A stretch of 42,117 nucleotides of DNA, taken from positions 1 through 42,117 of the forward strand of contig DATJFQ010000057.1 of the NCBI GenBank assembly GCA_035495555.1, read 5' to 3'. Made by a program: the position numbers and the translations under genes. Origin of the DNA: DATJFQ01 sp035495555. Its GTDB lineage: Bacteria; Acidobacteriota; Vicinamibacteria; Vicinamibacterales; 2-12-FULL-66-21. The notes beneath the pieces were generated by a model. The model worked only from the letters and a program-made list of their open reading frames with translations. It was not told the DNA's origin and searched no databases. Of the stretch, positions 34,633 to 42,117 are shown piece by piece (within the stretch, counting starts at the first letter, position 1; each line of letters starts with the position of its first letter).

Positions 34633-37370
34633 CGACCACCGTACACGTGATTTCCCATACGCACTGGGATCGCGAGTGGTATCTCACGTTCGAGCAGTAT
34701 CGCGCGCGCCTGATCGACCTCGTCGACGCCGTGCTCGATCGCATGGAGCGCGACGCGCGCTTCACCTTCTTCCACCTCGACGGCCAGAGCATCGTCCTGG
34801 AGGACTATCTGGAGATCCGTCCGGAGCGCGAGGCGGAGATACGAAGACGCGTTAACGAAGGGCGTCTGCTCGTCGGCCCGTGGTTCGTGATGCCGGATAT
34901 GTTCCTCGTCAGCGGCGAGTCGCTCGTGCGAAACCTCACGCGGGGGATTCGGACTGCAGACGCCTTCGGAGGGTCGATGCGGGTCGGCTACATCCCCGAT
35001 CCGTTCGGCCACATCAGCCAGATGCCGCAGATCCTTTCCGGCATGGGGCTCGAAGGCGCCATTCTCTGGCGAGGCTTTGGCGGGCGCGGGGCCGAGTACC
35101 GGTGGCGATCGCCTGACGGGACCGAGGTGCTGCTCTCACACCTTCCGCCAGACGGCTACTGCAACGGGCTGCGGCTGCCGCTCGTCAGCGGCGACGAGTT
35201 CCGCCGCGACACGGCCGCCGTTCTCGAGTATGAGCAACGTCGATCGCGATCGCATCAGATCCTGCTCATGGTGGGAGTCGATCACGTCGAACCCCACCCG
35301 CGGCTGATGGATGTGGTCGACGTCATCAACCAGATGTCCGGCATGCGTGCCCGGATTTCCACACTGCCGGCATTCGTGCACGGCGTCCGGGAGGACGTCG
35401 ACATCAGCGCACTCGATCTCATCGAGGGAGAACTTCGCGCGGGGCAGGACTATGCGCACCTGCTGCCTGGCGTGTTCTCCGCGCGAACGTATTTGAAGAA
35501 GGCGAACGCGCGCTCGCAGAGAGAGCTGGAGCAATGGGCGGAGCCGCTCGCGGTGATGGCCGCTTTGAGCGGCGCGGATGCGCAGCAGGGCACCTTCGCG
35601 TACGCCTGGCGGACGCTGCTGCAGAACCATCCGCACGACAGCATCTGCGGATGCAGCATCGACGCCGTGCACGACGAAAACATGACCCGCTTCGCCAAGG
35701 TGGAACAGGTCATCGGCGGCGCGGCGGACCGGTCGATTCAGCGGATCGCCTCGCGCGTGCCGCCGGCGCCACCTGGTGCGCTTCGAACGATGGCTTTGAA
35801 TACCAGCGTTGCCGCGTGGCAGGGAGTGTTCGAAACGGACATCGATCTTCCTATCGGACCAGCGCCCGGCTTCAAGCGGGTGGACTACACGGTACTGGAG
35901 GAGCCGGTGCCGTTCCTTGGAGAGGAGGCGACGCTCGCCTCTGTTACGGATGCTGATGGCAAGGAACTGCCGTTCCAGGTGCTTTCGACGACGGAGACGG
36001 TCGATTTCAGAATGAGCCGGTTCGCGCCGCCGCCGGGCCTTCGCGTCAGGCGAATGCGCGTCGCCATCGACGCGCCGGTCCCGCCGATGGGCTACACCGT
36101 ATTGGATTTCCGGACGGAGGCTCGCGACGCCCCGGACGACGGCCGGCGTGTATCGGACGAGGCGCAAGAGCCGTCGATCGAGAACGACGCGGTGCGGGTC
36201 ACATTTGCGAACGGCGCCGCAAGGGTGATCGACAAGCGCAGCGGAATCGAGTATCCGGCCGTGTTCCTGCTGGAGGACGCCGGCGATGTCGGCGACGAGT
36301 ACAACTACTCGCCGCCCGCAGCCGATGAACGCGTCACCAGCCTCTCCGCGACCGACGTTCGGGTATGCAGGTTCGACGCCGGGCCGCTCACCTCCGCAAT
36401 CGAAGTCTCGTACACCCTGGACGTCCCGGAGGCCGCGGCGGCCGATCGTCGCGCGCGGTCCGGACGACGCAGCTCACTCGCCTGCGTGCTGCAGTTGCGG
36501 ATCCGCCGCGGCTCGGCGGCCGTCGAGTGCCGGCTGCGAATCACGAATACTGCCCGCGATCATCGGCTGCGGGTGTTATGTGCCACCGGTGCCAATCGTG
36601 TGGAGCACCATCGTGCGGATACCGCGTTCGACGTCATCACGCGCGAGTCGGCAGCGACCGGTGAACTGACGCTCGACGCGACACGACGTGATTTAGCTGA
36701 ACTCCCGGTCGCGACCGCGCCCATGCAGTCGTTCGTCGATGCGGGCGACGAGGCAAGGGGTGCGGTCGTCGTCGCAGACGGACTGCCGGAGTTCGAGGTG
36801 GTTCATGCGCAGCATGCAGCTTCGATTGCCGTAACGCTGCTTCGCTGTGTCGGGGATCTCTCACGCGATGACCTGTCGACCAGACGCGGCCATGCCGGTC
36901 CGGGACTTCCGACCCCTGGCGCGCAGTGCCCCGGAACCCACGAGTTCGCGCTGACCTTCGTTCCTCGCGGCGCTCCGCCCTCGCCGGCGTCTCTGTATGC
37001 GCTCGCTCGCGCGGCGCTGCTGCCGCCCCGTGTGCACCAGGCCGCGGCCGGTGACGGGACCGCGCCGGCACGGCACTCGTTCATGGCCGTCGAAGCGGCA
37101 GCTGAGAACGCACCGGTGCTGAGCGCGTGCAAGCTCGCGGACGAGCGACAATCGGCAATTCTGCGGTTCTTCAACCCGTCGGACGCCGCGGTGGCCGGCG
37201 CGGTGCTCGTTCTACCGGCGCTCGTGACAGCGGCCTACAGTACGGACCTGCTGGAGCGGCGCGGAGATCAGCGCCCTGTCAGCGGCGGCCGGATGCTGCT
37301 CGACATTGCGCCCCACAAGATCGCCACCGTCGAACTCGTTCTCCCGGAAAGGGGCCGTATGGATGCCTGA
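34629..37370 (+). CDS. GH38 alpha-mannosidase family hydrolase
   Basis: This 913-residue glycosidase belongs to GH38, the family of alpha-mannosidases that includes bacterial mannosyl-glycerate hydrolase MngB. The zinc site and substrate pocket start at ISHTHWDREWYLTFEQ (H10, H12, D14). The catalytic nucleophile lies in YIPDPFGHISQMPQIL (D123). NHPHDSICGCSIDAVH supplies another conserved zinc or active-site segment. The central three-helix bundle and the large C-terminal beta domains follow to normal length. There is no signal peptide, so it acts on imported substrate. The start is ATG at 34629, overlapping the permease stop (ATGA). The pairing with an MGH1-type glycosidase and a CUT1 importer suggests a mannose-containing glycoside. 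Confidence 0.93.
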   Translation: MTTTVHVISHTHWDREWYLTFEQYRARLIDLVDAVLDRMERDARFTFFHLDGQSIVLEDYLEIRPEREAEIRRRVNEGRLLVGPWFVMPDMFLVSGESLVRNLTRGIRTADAFGGSMRVGYIPDPFGHISQMPQILSGMGLEGAILWRGFGGRGAEYRWRSPDGTEVLLSHLPPDGYCNGLRLPLVSGDEFRRDTAAVLEYEQRRSRSHQILLMVGVDHVEPHPRLMDVVDVINQMSGMRARISTLPAFVHGVREDVDISALDLIEGELRAGQDYAHLLPGVFSARTYLKKANARSQRELEQWAEPLAVMAALSGADAQQGTFAYAWRTLLQNHPHDSICGCSIDAVHDENMTRFAKVEQVIGGAADRSIQRIASRVPPAPPGALRTMALNTSVAAWQGVFETDIDLPIGPAPGFKRVDYTVLEEPVPFLGEEATLASVTDADGKELPFQVLSTTETVDFRMSRFAPPPGLRVRRMRVAIDAPVPPMGYTVLDFRTEARDAPDDGRRVSDEAQEPSIENDAVRVTFANGAARVIDKRSGIEYPAVFLLEDAGDVGDEYNYSPPAADERVTSLSATDVRVCRFDAGPLTSAIEVSYTLDVPEAAAADRRARSGRRSSLACVLQLRIRRGSAAVECRLRITNTARDHRLRVLCATGANRVEHHRADTAFDVITRESAATGELTLDATRRDLAELPVATAPMQSFVDAGDEARGAVVVADGLPEFEVVHAQHAASIAVTLLRCVGDLSRDDLSTRRGHAGPGLPTPGAQCPGTHEFALTFVPRGAPPSPASLYALARAALLPPRVHQAAAGDGTAPARHSFMAVEAAAENAPVLSACKLADERQSAILRFFNPSDAAVAGAVLVLPALVTAAYSTDLLERRGDQRPVSGGRMLLDIAPHKIATVELVLPERGRMDA

Positions 37371-38439
37371 CGCGATGCCGGTCCGCTTCGAACGCGTCAC
37401 GAAACGGTACGGCGCGAATGCGGTGCTGAACGACGTCGATCTCGACGTAGCCGCAGGCGAGTGCGTGGTGCTTCTGGGACCGTCCGGATGCGGTAAGACG
37501 ACGTTGCTGCGGATCCTCGCCGGGCTGGATTCCCCCGACAGCGGACGGATCATCGTCGGTGACCGTGTGGTGAACGGCCTGCCGGCCGCCGAGCGCGACG
37601 TGGCCATGGTGTTTCAGAACTACGCGTTGTATCCGCATTTGAGCGTGTTCGAGAACATCGCCTTCCCGCTGGTCACACGGAAGGTCGGGCGCAGCCAGAT
37701 CGACAGCCGCGTGCGGAGCGCCGCGGAGCGGCTCGGGCTCACCGAGTGCCTGCCGCGCCGCCCCTCACAGCTTTCGGGGGGACAGCAACAGCGCGTCGCG
37801 CTGGCCCGTGCGATCGTTCGGAATCCGGCCGTCTATCTGATGGACGAACCGCTGTCGAACCTCGACGCGCAACTGCGCGTGCAGACGCGCGCGGAGTTGA
37901 AGCGCATCCAGCAGGATCTGAGGACGACGACGATCTACGTCACGCACGATCAGGCAGAAGCGATGACGCTCGGGCATCGCGTCGCGATCCTGCGGCACGG
38001 CCGCATCGAGCAGTTCGGCGCACCACTCGAGTTATATCGAGCGCCGGTCAACACATTCGTGGCGAAGTTCCTCGGAAGCCCGGCCATCAATCTCTGGAAA
38101 GGCACCGTCACCGCCTCCCGCGCGGTTTCGGCGGCCGGATTTTCCTTCGCCGGAACATCTGTGCCGCCCTCTGTGAAGGGCCCCGCCGTTCACGTTGGCG
38201 TGCGACCCGAAGACGTAGAGGTTGCAACAGCCGCACGCGATGGTTGGGCAGAAGCCCAAGTCGACGTTGTCGAGCCAATCGGCAACGAAACCATCCTGTC
38301 GGCGCGAGCCGCGGGTGAGGAAATCGTTGCCCGGACGGCGCCCGATACTCCACTGGAAGCAGGGGATCGCATGTGGTTCCGCGTCCCTCCTGACCGCGTG
38401 TTGTTCTTCGACCCGGAAAGCGGCCGCCGTTTCCCTTAA
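37363..38439 (+). CDS. MalK/UgpC-type ABC transporter ATPase
   Basis: This 358-residue protein is the ATP-hydrolysing subunit of the sugar importer. Walker A is GPSGCGKT (39-46), the Q-loop is FQNYALYPHL, the ABC signature is LSGGQQQR (from 137), Walker B is VYLMDEP (157-163) and the switch is THDQAEA. The C-terminal third is the TOBE/MalK regulatory region (HVGVRPEDVEV). ATG at 37363 overlaps the GH38 stop by eight bases; ATG at 37375 is a possible alternative start. It is the last gene of the operon and probably the only ATPase for the two permease halves encoded upstream. Confidence 0.95.
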   Translation: MPDAMPVRFERVTKRYGANAVLNDVDLDVAAGECVVLLGPSGCGKTTLLRILAGLDSPDSGRIIVGDRVVNGLPAAERDVAMVFQNYALYPHLSVFENIAFPLVTRKVGRSQIDSRVRSAAERLGLTECLPRRPSQLSGGQQQRVALARAIVRNPAVYLMDEPLSNLDAQLRVQTRAELKRIQQDLRTTTIYVTHDQAEAMTLGHRVAILRHGRIEQFGAPLELYRAPVNTFVAKFLGSPAINLWKGTVTASRAVSAAGFSFAGTSVPPSVKGPAVHVGVRPEDVEVATAARDGWAEAQVDVVEPIGNETILSARAAGEEIVARTAPDTPLEAGDRMWFRVPPDRVLFFDPESGRRFP

Positions 38440-38524
38440 TCCCTGTCTCGCAGGACTTTCGCCCTGGGCGCCTGCCGATCCAAAGATCTGTACCGAAGTT
38501 TACAAAGAGTTTGCAACCTCGTTG

Positions 38525-38553
38525 TTGACACAAACGTAAGACACGGGTAGCTT
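38525..38553 (+). promoter_or_regulatory. Promoter of the TonB-dependent receptor gene
   Basis: A perfect -35 (TTGACA, 38525-38530) is followed after exactly 17 bases by TAGCTT (38548-38553) as a weak -10. It stands in the 155-base gap after the ATPase gene. This suggests the receptor is transcribed separately from the sugar operon. Confidence 0.65.
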
Positions 38554-38583
38554 TCTTCCGCCAGTCAACCCTTTCCTGGTCCT

Positions 38584-38589
38584 GAGGAG
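38584..38589 (+). promoter_or_regulatory. Strong ribosome binding site of the receptor gene
   Basis: GAGGAG lies five bases before ATG 38595. It is one of the few strong Shine-Dalgarno sites in the window and fixes this start. Confidence 0.85.
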
Positions 38590-38594
38590 ACACC

Positions 38595-41500
38595 ATGAAA
38601 CGACTTCTCGTCGTCGTGGCGCTGCTTGCGCTGCTGCCGACAGCCGCGTTCGCGCAGGTCGATCGCGCAACGCTCACGGGCACTGTAAAAGATGGCGCCG
38701 GGGCCGTGCTGCCCGGTGCCACGGTGACGGTCACGAACGTTGCGACCGGCGTAACCGCCTCGCAGACGACGACGGAGACCGGCTCCTATCTGCTGGTCAA
38801 CCTGATCCCGGGGCGGTATCAGGTGGACGTCGAATTGAGCGGGTTCAAGAAAAGCTCGCAGATCGTGACGCTGGACGTCGGCCAGCGCGCGCGCGTGGAT
38901 GCGACGCTCGAAGTCGGCAACTTCAATGAGACCGTGACGGTCGCGGAGACGACGCAGCTCCTCAATACCAACGATGCCACGCTCGGCGGCGTCGTCCCGC
39001 AGATGCAGGTCGCGAACCTGCCCCTCGCGATCCGCAACTGGGACGACCTGCTGACGCTGGTTCCAGGCGTCCAGCAGGACCGCTACACCGAGCAGGGCGG
39101 CGGCACTTCGTTCGGCCGCACGGGCGGTATCAACGTGCATGGGGCTCGCGCGCTGCAGAACAACTTCCTGCTCGACGGCGTGGACAACAACACGATCTCC
39201 GAGAACGTGCAGGAGCTGACGACCGAGGTGTCGCGTCCGTCCGTCGACTCGATTCAGGAATTCAAAGTCGTCACGACGCCGTACTCGGCCGAGTACGGCC
39301 GGTCGCCCGGCGCAGCGGTGAGCGTCTCGACCAAGTCGGGCACGAACTCGTTTCATGGCACCGGCTACGAGTACTTCCGTAATCAGAAGATGGACTCGAT
39401 CGACTATTTCTCGAAGAAGGCCGGCGCGCCCAAGCCCGATAACAAACAAAACCAGCCGGGCGGCAACATCGGCGGTCCGATTATCAAGGACCACGCGTTC
39501 TTCTTCGTCGACTACGAGGGCACGCGGATCAGCCGCGGCGTCAGCCGCCTGACCCGTGTCCCGACGGCAGACGAGCGCAATGGCATCTTCACGTCCACGA
39601 TCAAGGATCCGGTCACCGGTCTGCCCTTTGCCAACAACACGATTCCGGCAGACCGAATCGATCCGTATGCCGCCGCGATTCTGCAGCTCGTTCCGGCGCC
39701 GAACCAGCCGGGCGTGAACAACTTCTTCCGCAACGCCAACCTGATCGACAACTCGGATCGCCTGCTGACGCGAGGGGACTGGAAGCCGAGCCCGAAAGAC
39801 AGCGTGTTCGGCCGCTATATCTACTCGAATCGCGACCGTGAGATTCCGGGTGCGTTCGGCGGCGTGATCGACGGCACCGGCACTTCGGCGTTCGGCAACC
39901 AGAAGATCAAGACGAACGCGTTCGTCGGCGGCTGGACGCGCGTGCTCTCGTCGACGATGGTGAACGAAGCGCGGTTCTCGTGGGCACGCTCGCGCTCTGA
40001 TGCGGTGCAGCAGTCCTTCGGCCTCACCCCTCCGGCGAACGCGCAGATTCCGGGCCTCATCACGAACCCGATTGTCGCCGGTGGATTCCCCGGCATCTCG
40101 GTGAACGGCTATTTCGGCGGGTCGGGTCTCGGGCGCCTCGGATCCCCCGACTTCCTGCCGAAGTTCCAGCACACCGATCAGTTCGAGTACATCGACACGC
40201 TGTCGTGGCTGCGCGGCAATCATGCCCTGAAGTTCGGCGCCGACATCATCGCGCCGATGAAGAACCAGTATTTCGACGTGCCGTCGACGCGCGGCTCGCT
40301 CAGCTTCGGCGGCAGCTTCACCGGTCTGGAAAAATCCGGCCTGGCGGACTTTTTGCTCGGCTACGTTTCCGGCTTCCAGCTCTCCAACGTCTACGTCGTC
40401 GAACAGCGGCACTGGGCGACCATGGGGTTCGTGCAGGACGACTGGAAGACGAACGATCACCTGACGCTGAACCTCGGCCTGCGGTACGACTTCATCACGC
40501 CGGCGCTCGAGGCGCAGAACCGGCAGACGAACTTCAATCCGACGACCGCCAGCCTGGTGTTCGCCGGATCCGGATCGCTCGAGGATCGGGGGCTCGTCAA
40601 GCCCGACAGGAACAACCTGGCGCCGCGGATCGGCGCCGTCTACAAGATCGACGAGAAGACCCTGCTGCGCGGCGGCTGGGGCATCTTCTACAACCTGTTC
40701 GATCGCGTCGGCAGCGAGGATCAGCTCGCGCTGAATCTTCCGGGGCTGATCAATACGAACGTGTCGCGCACGTCGGGGTCGCCGCTGTTCTTCCTGCAGC
40801 AGGGCATTCCGGCAACTGCCCTGACACCGCCCAGCCTCGATCCGGCGGCGGGACAGCTTAAGGGGATTCGCGTTCGCGCCGTCGCGAATGACGCGCCAAA
40901 GACGATGATGCAGCAGGCGAGCTTCGGGATGCAGCGGGAGTTCGGCGACGGACTTCTCGCATCCGCGGACTTCGTCTACACGCGCGGCTCCGACCTGGCG
41001 ACGCTGGTGAATCTGAACCAGCCGCTGCCGAGCTCCCCGGGCGCGAACGACGCCAAGGGTCCGCTCCCGTATCCGAACTTCGGATTCATCGAGTGGCGCG
41101 CGCAGAACGGCAAGTCGGCGTATAAGGGAATCGACACAGGACTGCAGAGACGCTTCGCCGGCGGCTATACATTCGGCGTCTCGTACACGCTGGGCGACTC
41201 CAAGGACAACGCATCGGAGCAGTTGACTACGCAGGGATCGAATGCGTTCCCCCAGAACTCGCGCGACTTCACCAACTGGTATGGCCCGAGCGACTACGAC
41301 GTCCGCCACCGCTTCACCGCAAACTTCGTCGTCAATTTACCCCTCGGCAAGAACATGTTCGCGAAGGACTGGGTCGCCTCGGGCGTGTACGCGGCGCGGT
41401 CCGGCCGCGCCTTCACGGTCAATCAGAGCAACAATAACGTCGGCAACACCATGACCGGCCTGCCCGATATGAACGGCACGCCGAGCTATCCGGGAACCGT

Positions 41501-41804
41501 GGACAAGTGGTTCGACACGTCGGTGTTCACGCCGATCCCCTTGGCCTCGTCGGGCGTCTTCGGAAACGAGCGGCGCAACCAGTTGCGGGGTCCCGGCTTC
41601 AAGACGTTCGACATGACGATTCAGCGCATCATCAAGTTCAGCGGCCACTACGCGCTGACGCTGCGCTGGGATGCGTTCAACCTGTTCAACACGACGAATC
41701 TCGGCCTGCCGGCCCGGAATATCTCGGGCGGCGACGTCGCGACGATCACGAGCCTGTCGGGCGATGCCCGCACGATGCAGCTCGCCGTGCGCTTCGGGTT
41801 CTAG
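38595..41804 (+). CDS. TonB-dependent receptor with carboxypeptidase-regulatory domain (Oar-like)
   Basis: This 1069-residue outer-membrane protein has a clear signal peptide (residues 1-20, ending AAFA before Q21). A carboxypeptidase-regulatory-like Ig-type domain (about 24-100) contains LTGTVKDGAGAVLPGATVTV and LIPGRYQVDVELSGF. The plug domain follows (about 120-240; FLLDGVDNN, VVTTPYSAEYGRSPG), and then a large beta-barrel ending in the C-terminal aromatic MQLAVRFGF needed for barrel assembly. This type is greatly expanded in Acidobacteriota and Bacteroidota and takes up glycans, peptides or chelates; no clear TonB box is visible. Its place next to a sugar-uptake operon makes a related substrate possible but unproven. 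The start is ATG at 38595 with a strong ribosome site. Confidence 0.93.
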   Translation: MKRLLVVVALLALLPTAAFAQVDRATLTGTVKDGAGAVLPGATVTVTNVATGVTASQTTTETGSYLLVNLIPGRYQVDVELSGFKKSSQIVTLDVGQRARVDATLEVGNFNETVTVAETTQLLNTNDATLGGVVPQMQVANLPLAIRNWDDLLTLVPGVQQDRYTEQGGGTSFGRTGGINVHGARALQNNFLLDGVDNNTISENVQELTTEVSRPSVDSIQEFKVVTTPYSAEYGRSPGAAVSVSTKSGTNSFHGTGYEYFRNQKMDSIDYFSKKAGAPKPDNKQNQPGGNIGGPIIKDHAFFFVDYEGTRISRGVSRLTRVPTADERNGIFTSTIKDPVTGLPFANNTIPADRIDPYAAAILQLVPAPNQPGVNNFFRNANLIDNSDRLLTRGDWKPSPKDSVFGRYIYSNRDREIPGAFGGVIDGTGTSAFGNQKIKTNAFVGGWTRVLSSTMVNEARFSWARSRSDAVQQSFGLTPPANAQIPGLITNPIVAGGFPGISVNGYFGGSGLGRLGSPDFLPKFQHTDQFEYIDTLSWLRGNHALKFGADIIAPMKNQYFDVPSTRGSLSFGGSFTGLEKSGLADFLLGYVSGFQLSNVYVVEQRHWATMGFVQDDWKTNDHLTLNLGLRYDFITPALEAQNRQTNFNPTTASLVFAGSGSLEDRGLVKPDRNNLAPRIGAVYKIDEKTLLRGGWGIFYNLFDRVGSEDQLALNLPGLINTNVSRTSGSPLFFLQQGIPATALTPPSLDPAAGQLKGIRVRAVANDAPKTMMQQASFGMQREFGDGLLASADFVYTRGSDLATLVNLNQPLPSSPGANDAKGPLPYPNFGFIEWRAQNGKSAYKGIDTGLQRRFAGGYTFGVSYTLGDSKDNASEQLTTQGSNAFPQNSRDFTNWYGPSDYDVRHRFTANFVVNLPLGKNMFAKDWVASGVYAARSGRAFTVNQSNNNVGNTMTGLPDMNGTPSYPGTVDKWFDTSVFTPIPLASSGVFGNERRNQLRGPGFKTFDMTIQRIIKFSGHYALTLRWDAFNLFNTTNLGLPARNISGGDVATITSLSGDARTMQLAVRFGF

Positions 41805-41825
41805 AGAAGGCCCGAAACAGGAGGC

Positions 41826-41863
41826 CAGGAGATCGGGAGTCGAGAAGACTTCCGTATCTCCTG
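41826..41863 (+). terminator. Hairpin after the receptor gene, possible terminator
   Basis: CAGGAGAT (41826-41833) pairs with ATCTCCTG (41856-41863), with a 22-base loop and partial outer pairing (AGG/CCT). It begins 21 bases after the stop codon. No T-tract follows, so it may protect or terminate the mRNA. Confidence 0.45.
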
Positions 41864-41988
41864 ACCGCCTGATCTGCTCTTAATCATCCTTCGCTACGCG
41901 GCAGAAACCGTTAGCCGCCAGCGCCTGCCTCATCGCGATTCCTGCGATCTCCGTGTTCCATCTTCGCGGCCGCGCAATTTCACGGCCG

Positions 41989-42016
41989 GCATTCGGCATT
42001 CAGCATTCGTCATTCG
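41989..42016 (+). repeat. Heptamer tandem repeat, GCATTCG-type x4
   Basis: GCATTCG, GCATTCA, GCATTCG and TCATTCG follow each other without gaps, four units in 28 bases. The array ends six bases before the ATG of the last gene. The rest of the 218-base gap after the receptor gene holds only the hairpin at 41826. Confidence 0.85.
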
Positions 42017-42022
42017 GATTGC

Positions 42023-42117
42023 ATGTCCGCGCCGGCTCTGCTGCTCGCCTGCCCGATGCTCGCCGGCGTCGCGGCGGCGGTCGTGTTCGGCAGCGGGCCG
42101 CCTGAGACGATCGCAGT
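42023..42117 (+). CDS. Start of an exported or membrane protein, cut by window edge
   Basis: An open frame begins with ATG at 42023 and runs off the right edge after 31 codons. It encodes MSAPALLLACPMLAGVAA followed by a Val/Ala stretch and GSGPPE, which resembles a signal peptide or first membrane helix. The position just after a heptamer array is like an intergenic border. Nothing more can be said about its product, and a chance open frame is possible. Confidence 0.4.
   Translation, partial: MSAPALLLACPMLAGVAAAVVFGSGPPETIA

Noticed and set aside
38565..41309. A 914-codon open frame on the minus strand, antisense to the TonB-dependent receptor gene
   Set aside because: It has no recognisable domain, is Arg/Val/Asp-rich as expected for a shadow frame in high-GC DNA, and the opposite strand carries an unmistakable receptor with signal peptide and ribosome site.

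Overview
The window is high-GC, densely packed bacterial chromosome. Several features together suggest an Acidobacteriota genome, probably the Vicinamibacteria (subdivision 6) type: a large TonB-dependent receptor with an N-terminal carboxypeptidase-regulatory domain, a BshC bacillithiol enzyme, a PEGA-domain kinase-like protein, a long secreted PIG-L protein, and an hrcA-grpE-dnaJ-prmA operon with a CIRCE operator. This placement is inference from gene content, not a phylogenetic result. I see no rRNA, tRNA, CRISPR array, transposase or phage gene.

Layout. 1-9360 (minus strand): prmA, dnaJ, grpE and hrcA, transcribed from a CIRCE-controlled extended -10 promoter at about 3600. Upstream of them, reading toward lower coordinates, come a class A penicillin-binding protein, a parvulin-type lipoprotein foldase, an XdhC-family protein and a purine-deaminase-like amidohydrolase. 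9405-13582 (plus): a secreted PIG-L deacetylase-like protein and a divergent argininosuccinate-lyase family enzyme. 13787-15478 (minus): bshC. 15653-22314 (plus): a membrane-anchored pseudokinase with two PEGA domains, abutting carA, then carB.

22362-27156 is a partial inositol-catabolism cluster arranged in divergent and convergent pairs: a stand-alone DUF2090 aldolase-like protein, a PfkB kinase, inositol 2-dehydrogenase (iolG), 5-dehydro-2-deoxygluconokinase (iolC) and 5-deoxy-glucuronate isomerase (iolB). 27230-28531 (minus) encodes a secreted protein of unknown function.

28567-38439 (plus) is a tightly coupled six-gene operon: an MGH1/GH63-type glycosidase, a secreted PHP-type metallohydrolase, an unusual solute-binding-protein/permease fusion, a MalG-type permease, a GH38 alpha-mannosidase and a MalK-type ATPase. 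It reads as one import-and-hydrolysis system for an alpha-mannoside or alpha-glucoside, with mannosylglycerate or glucosylglycerate as reasonable candidates. A TonB-dependent receptor with its own promoter follows (38595-41804), and the first codons of another gene lie at the right edge.

The most unusual signals are: (1) the substrate-binding-protein/permease fusion, which carries an extra membrane helix that makes its topology work; (2) a pair of inverted GGGGACA/poly-A hairpin repeats lying inside the 5' ends of two operon genes; (3) several intergenic arrays of about four 7-nt tandem repeats, each with a different heptamer; (4) the pseudokinase-PEGA protein joined to carAB; and (5) a recurring extended -10 (TGn-TAnnnT), in several cases only 6-9 nt upstream of the start codon, which implies leaderless or nearly leaderless mRNAs.
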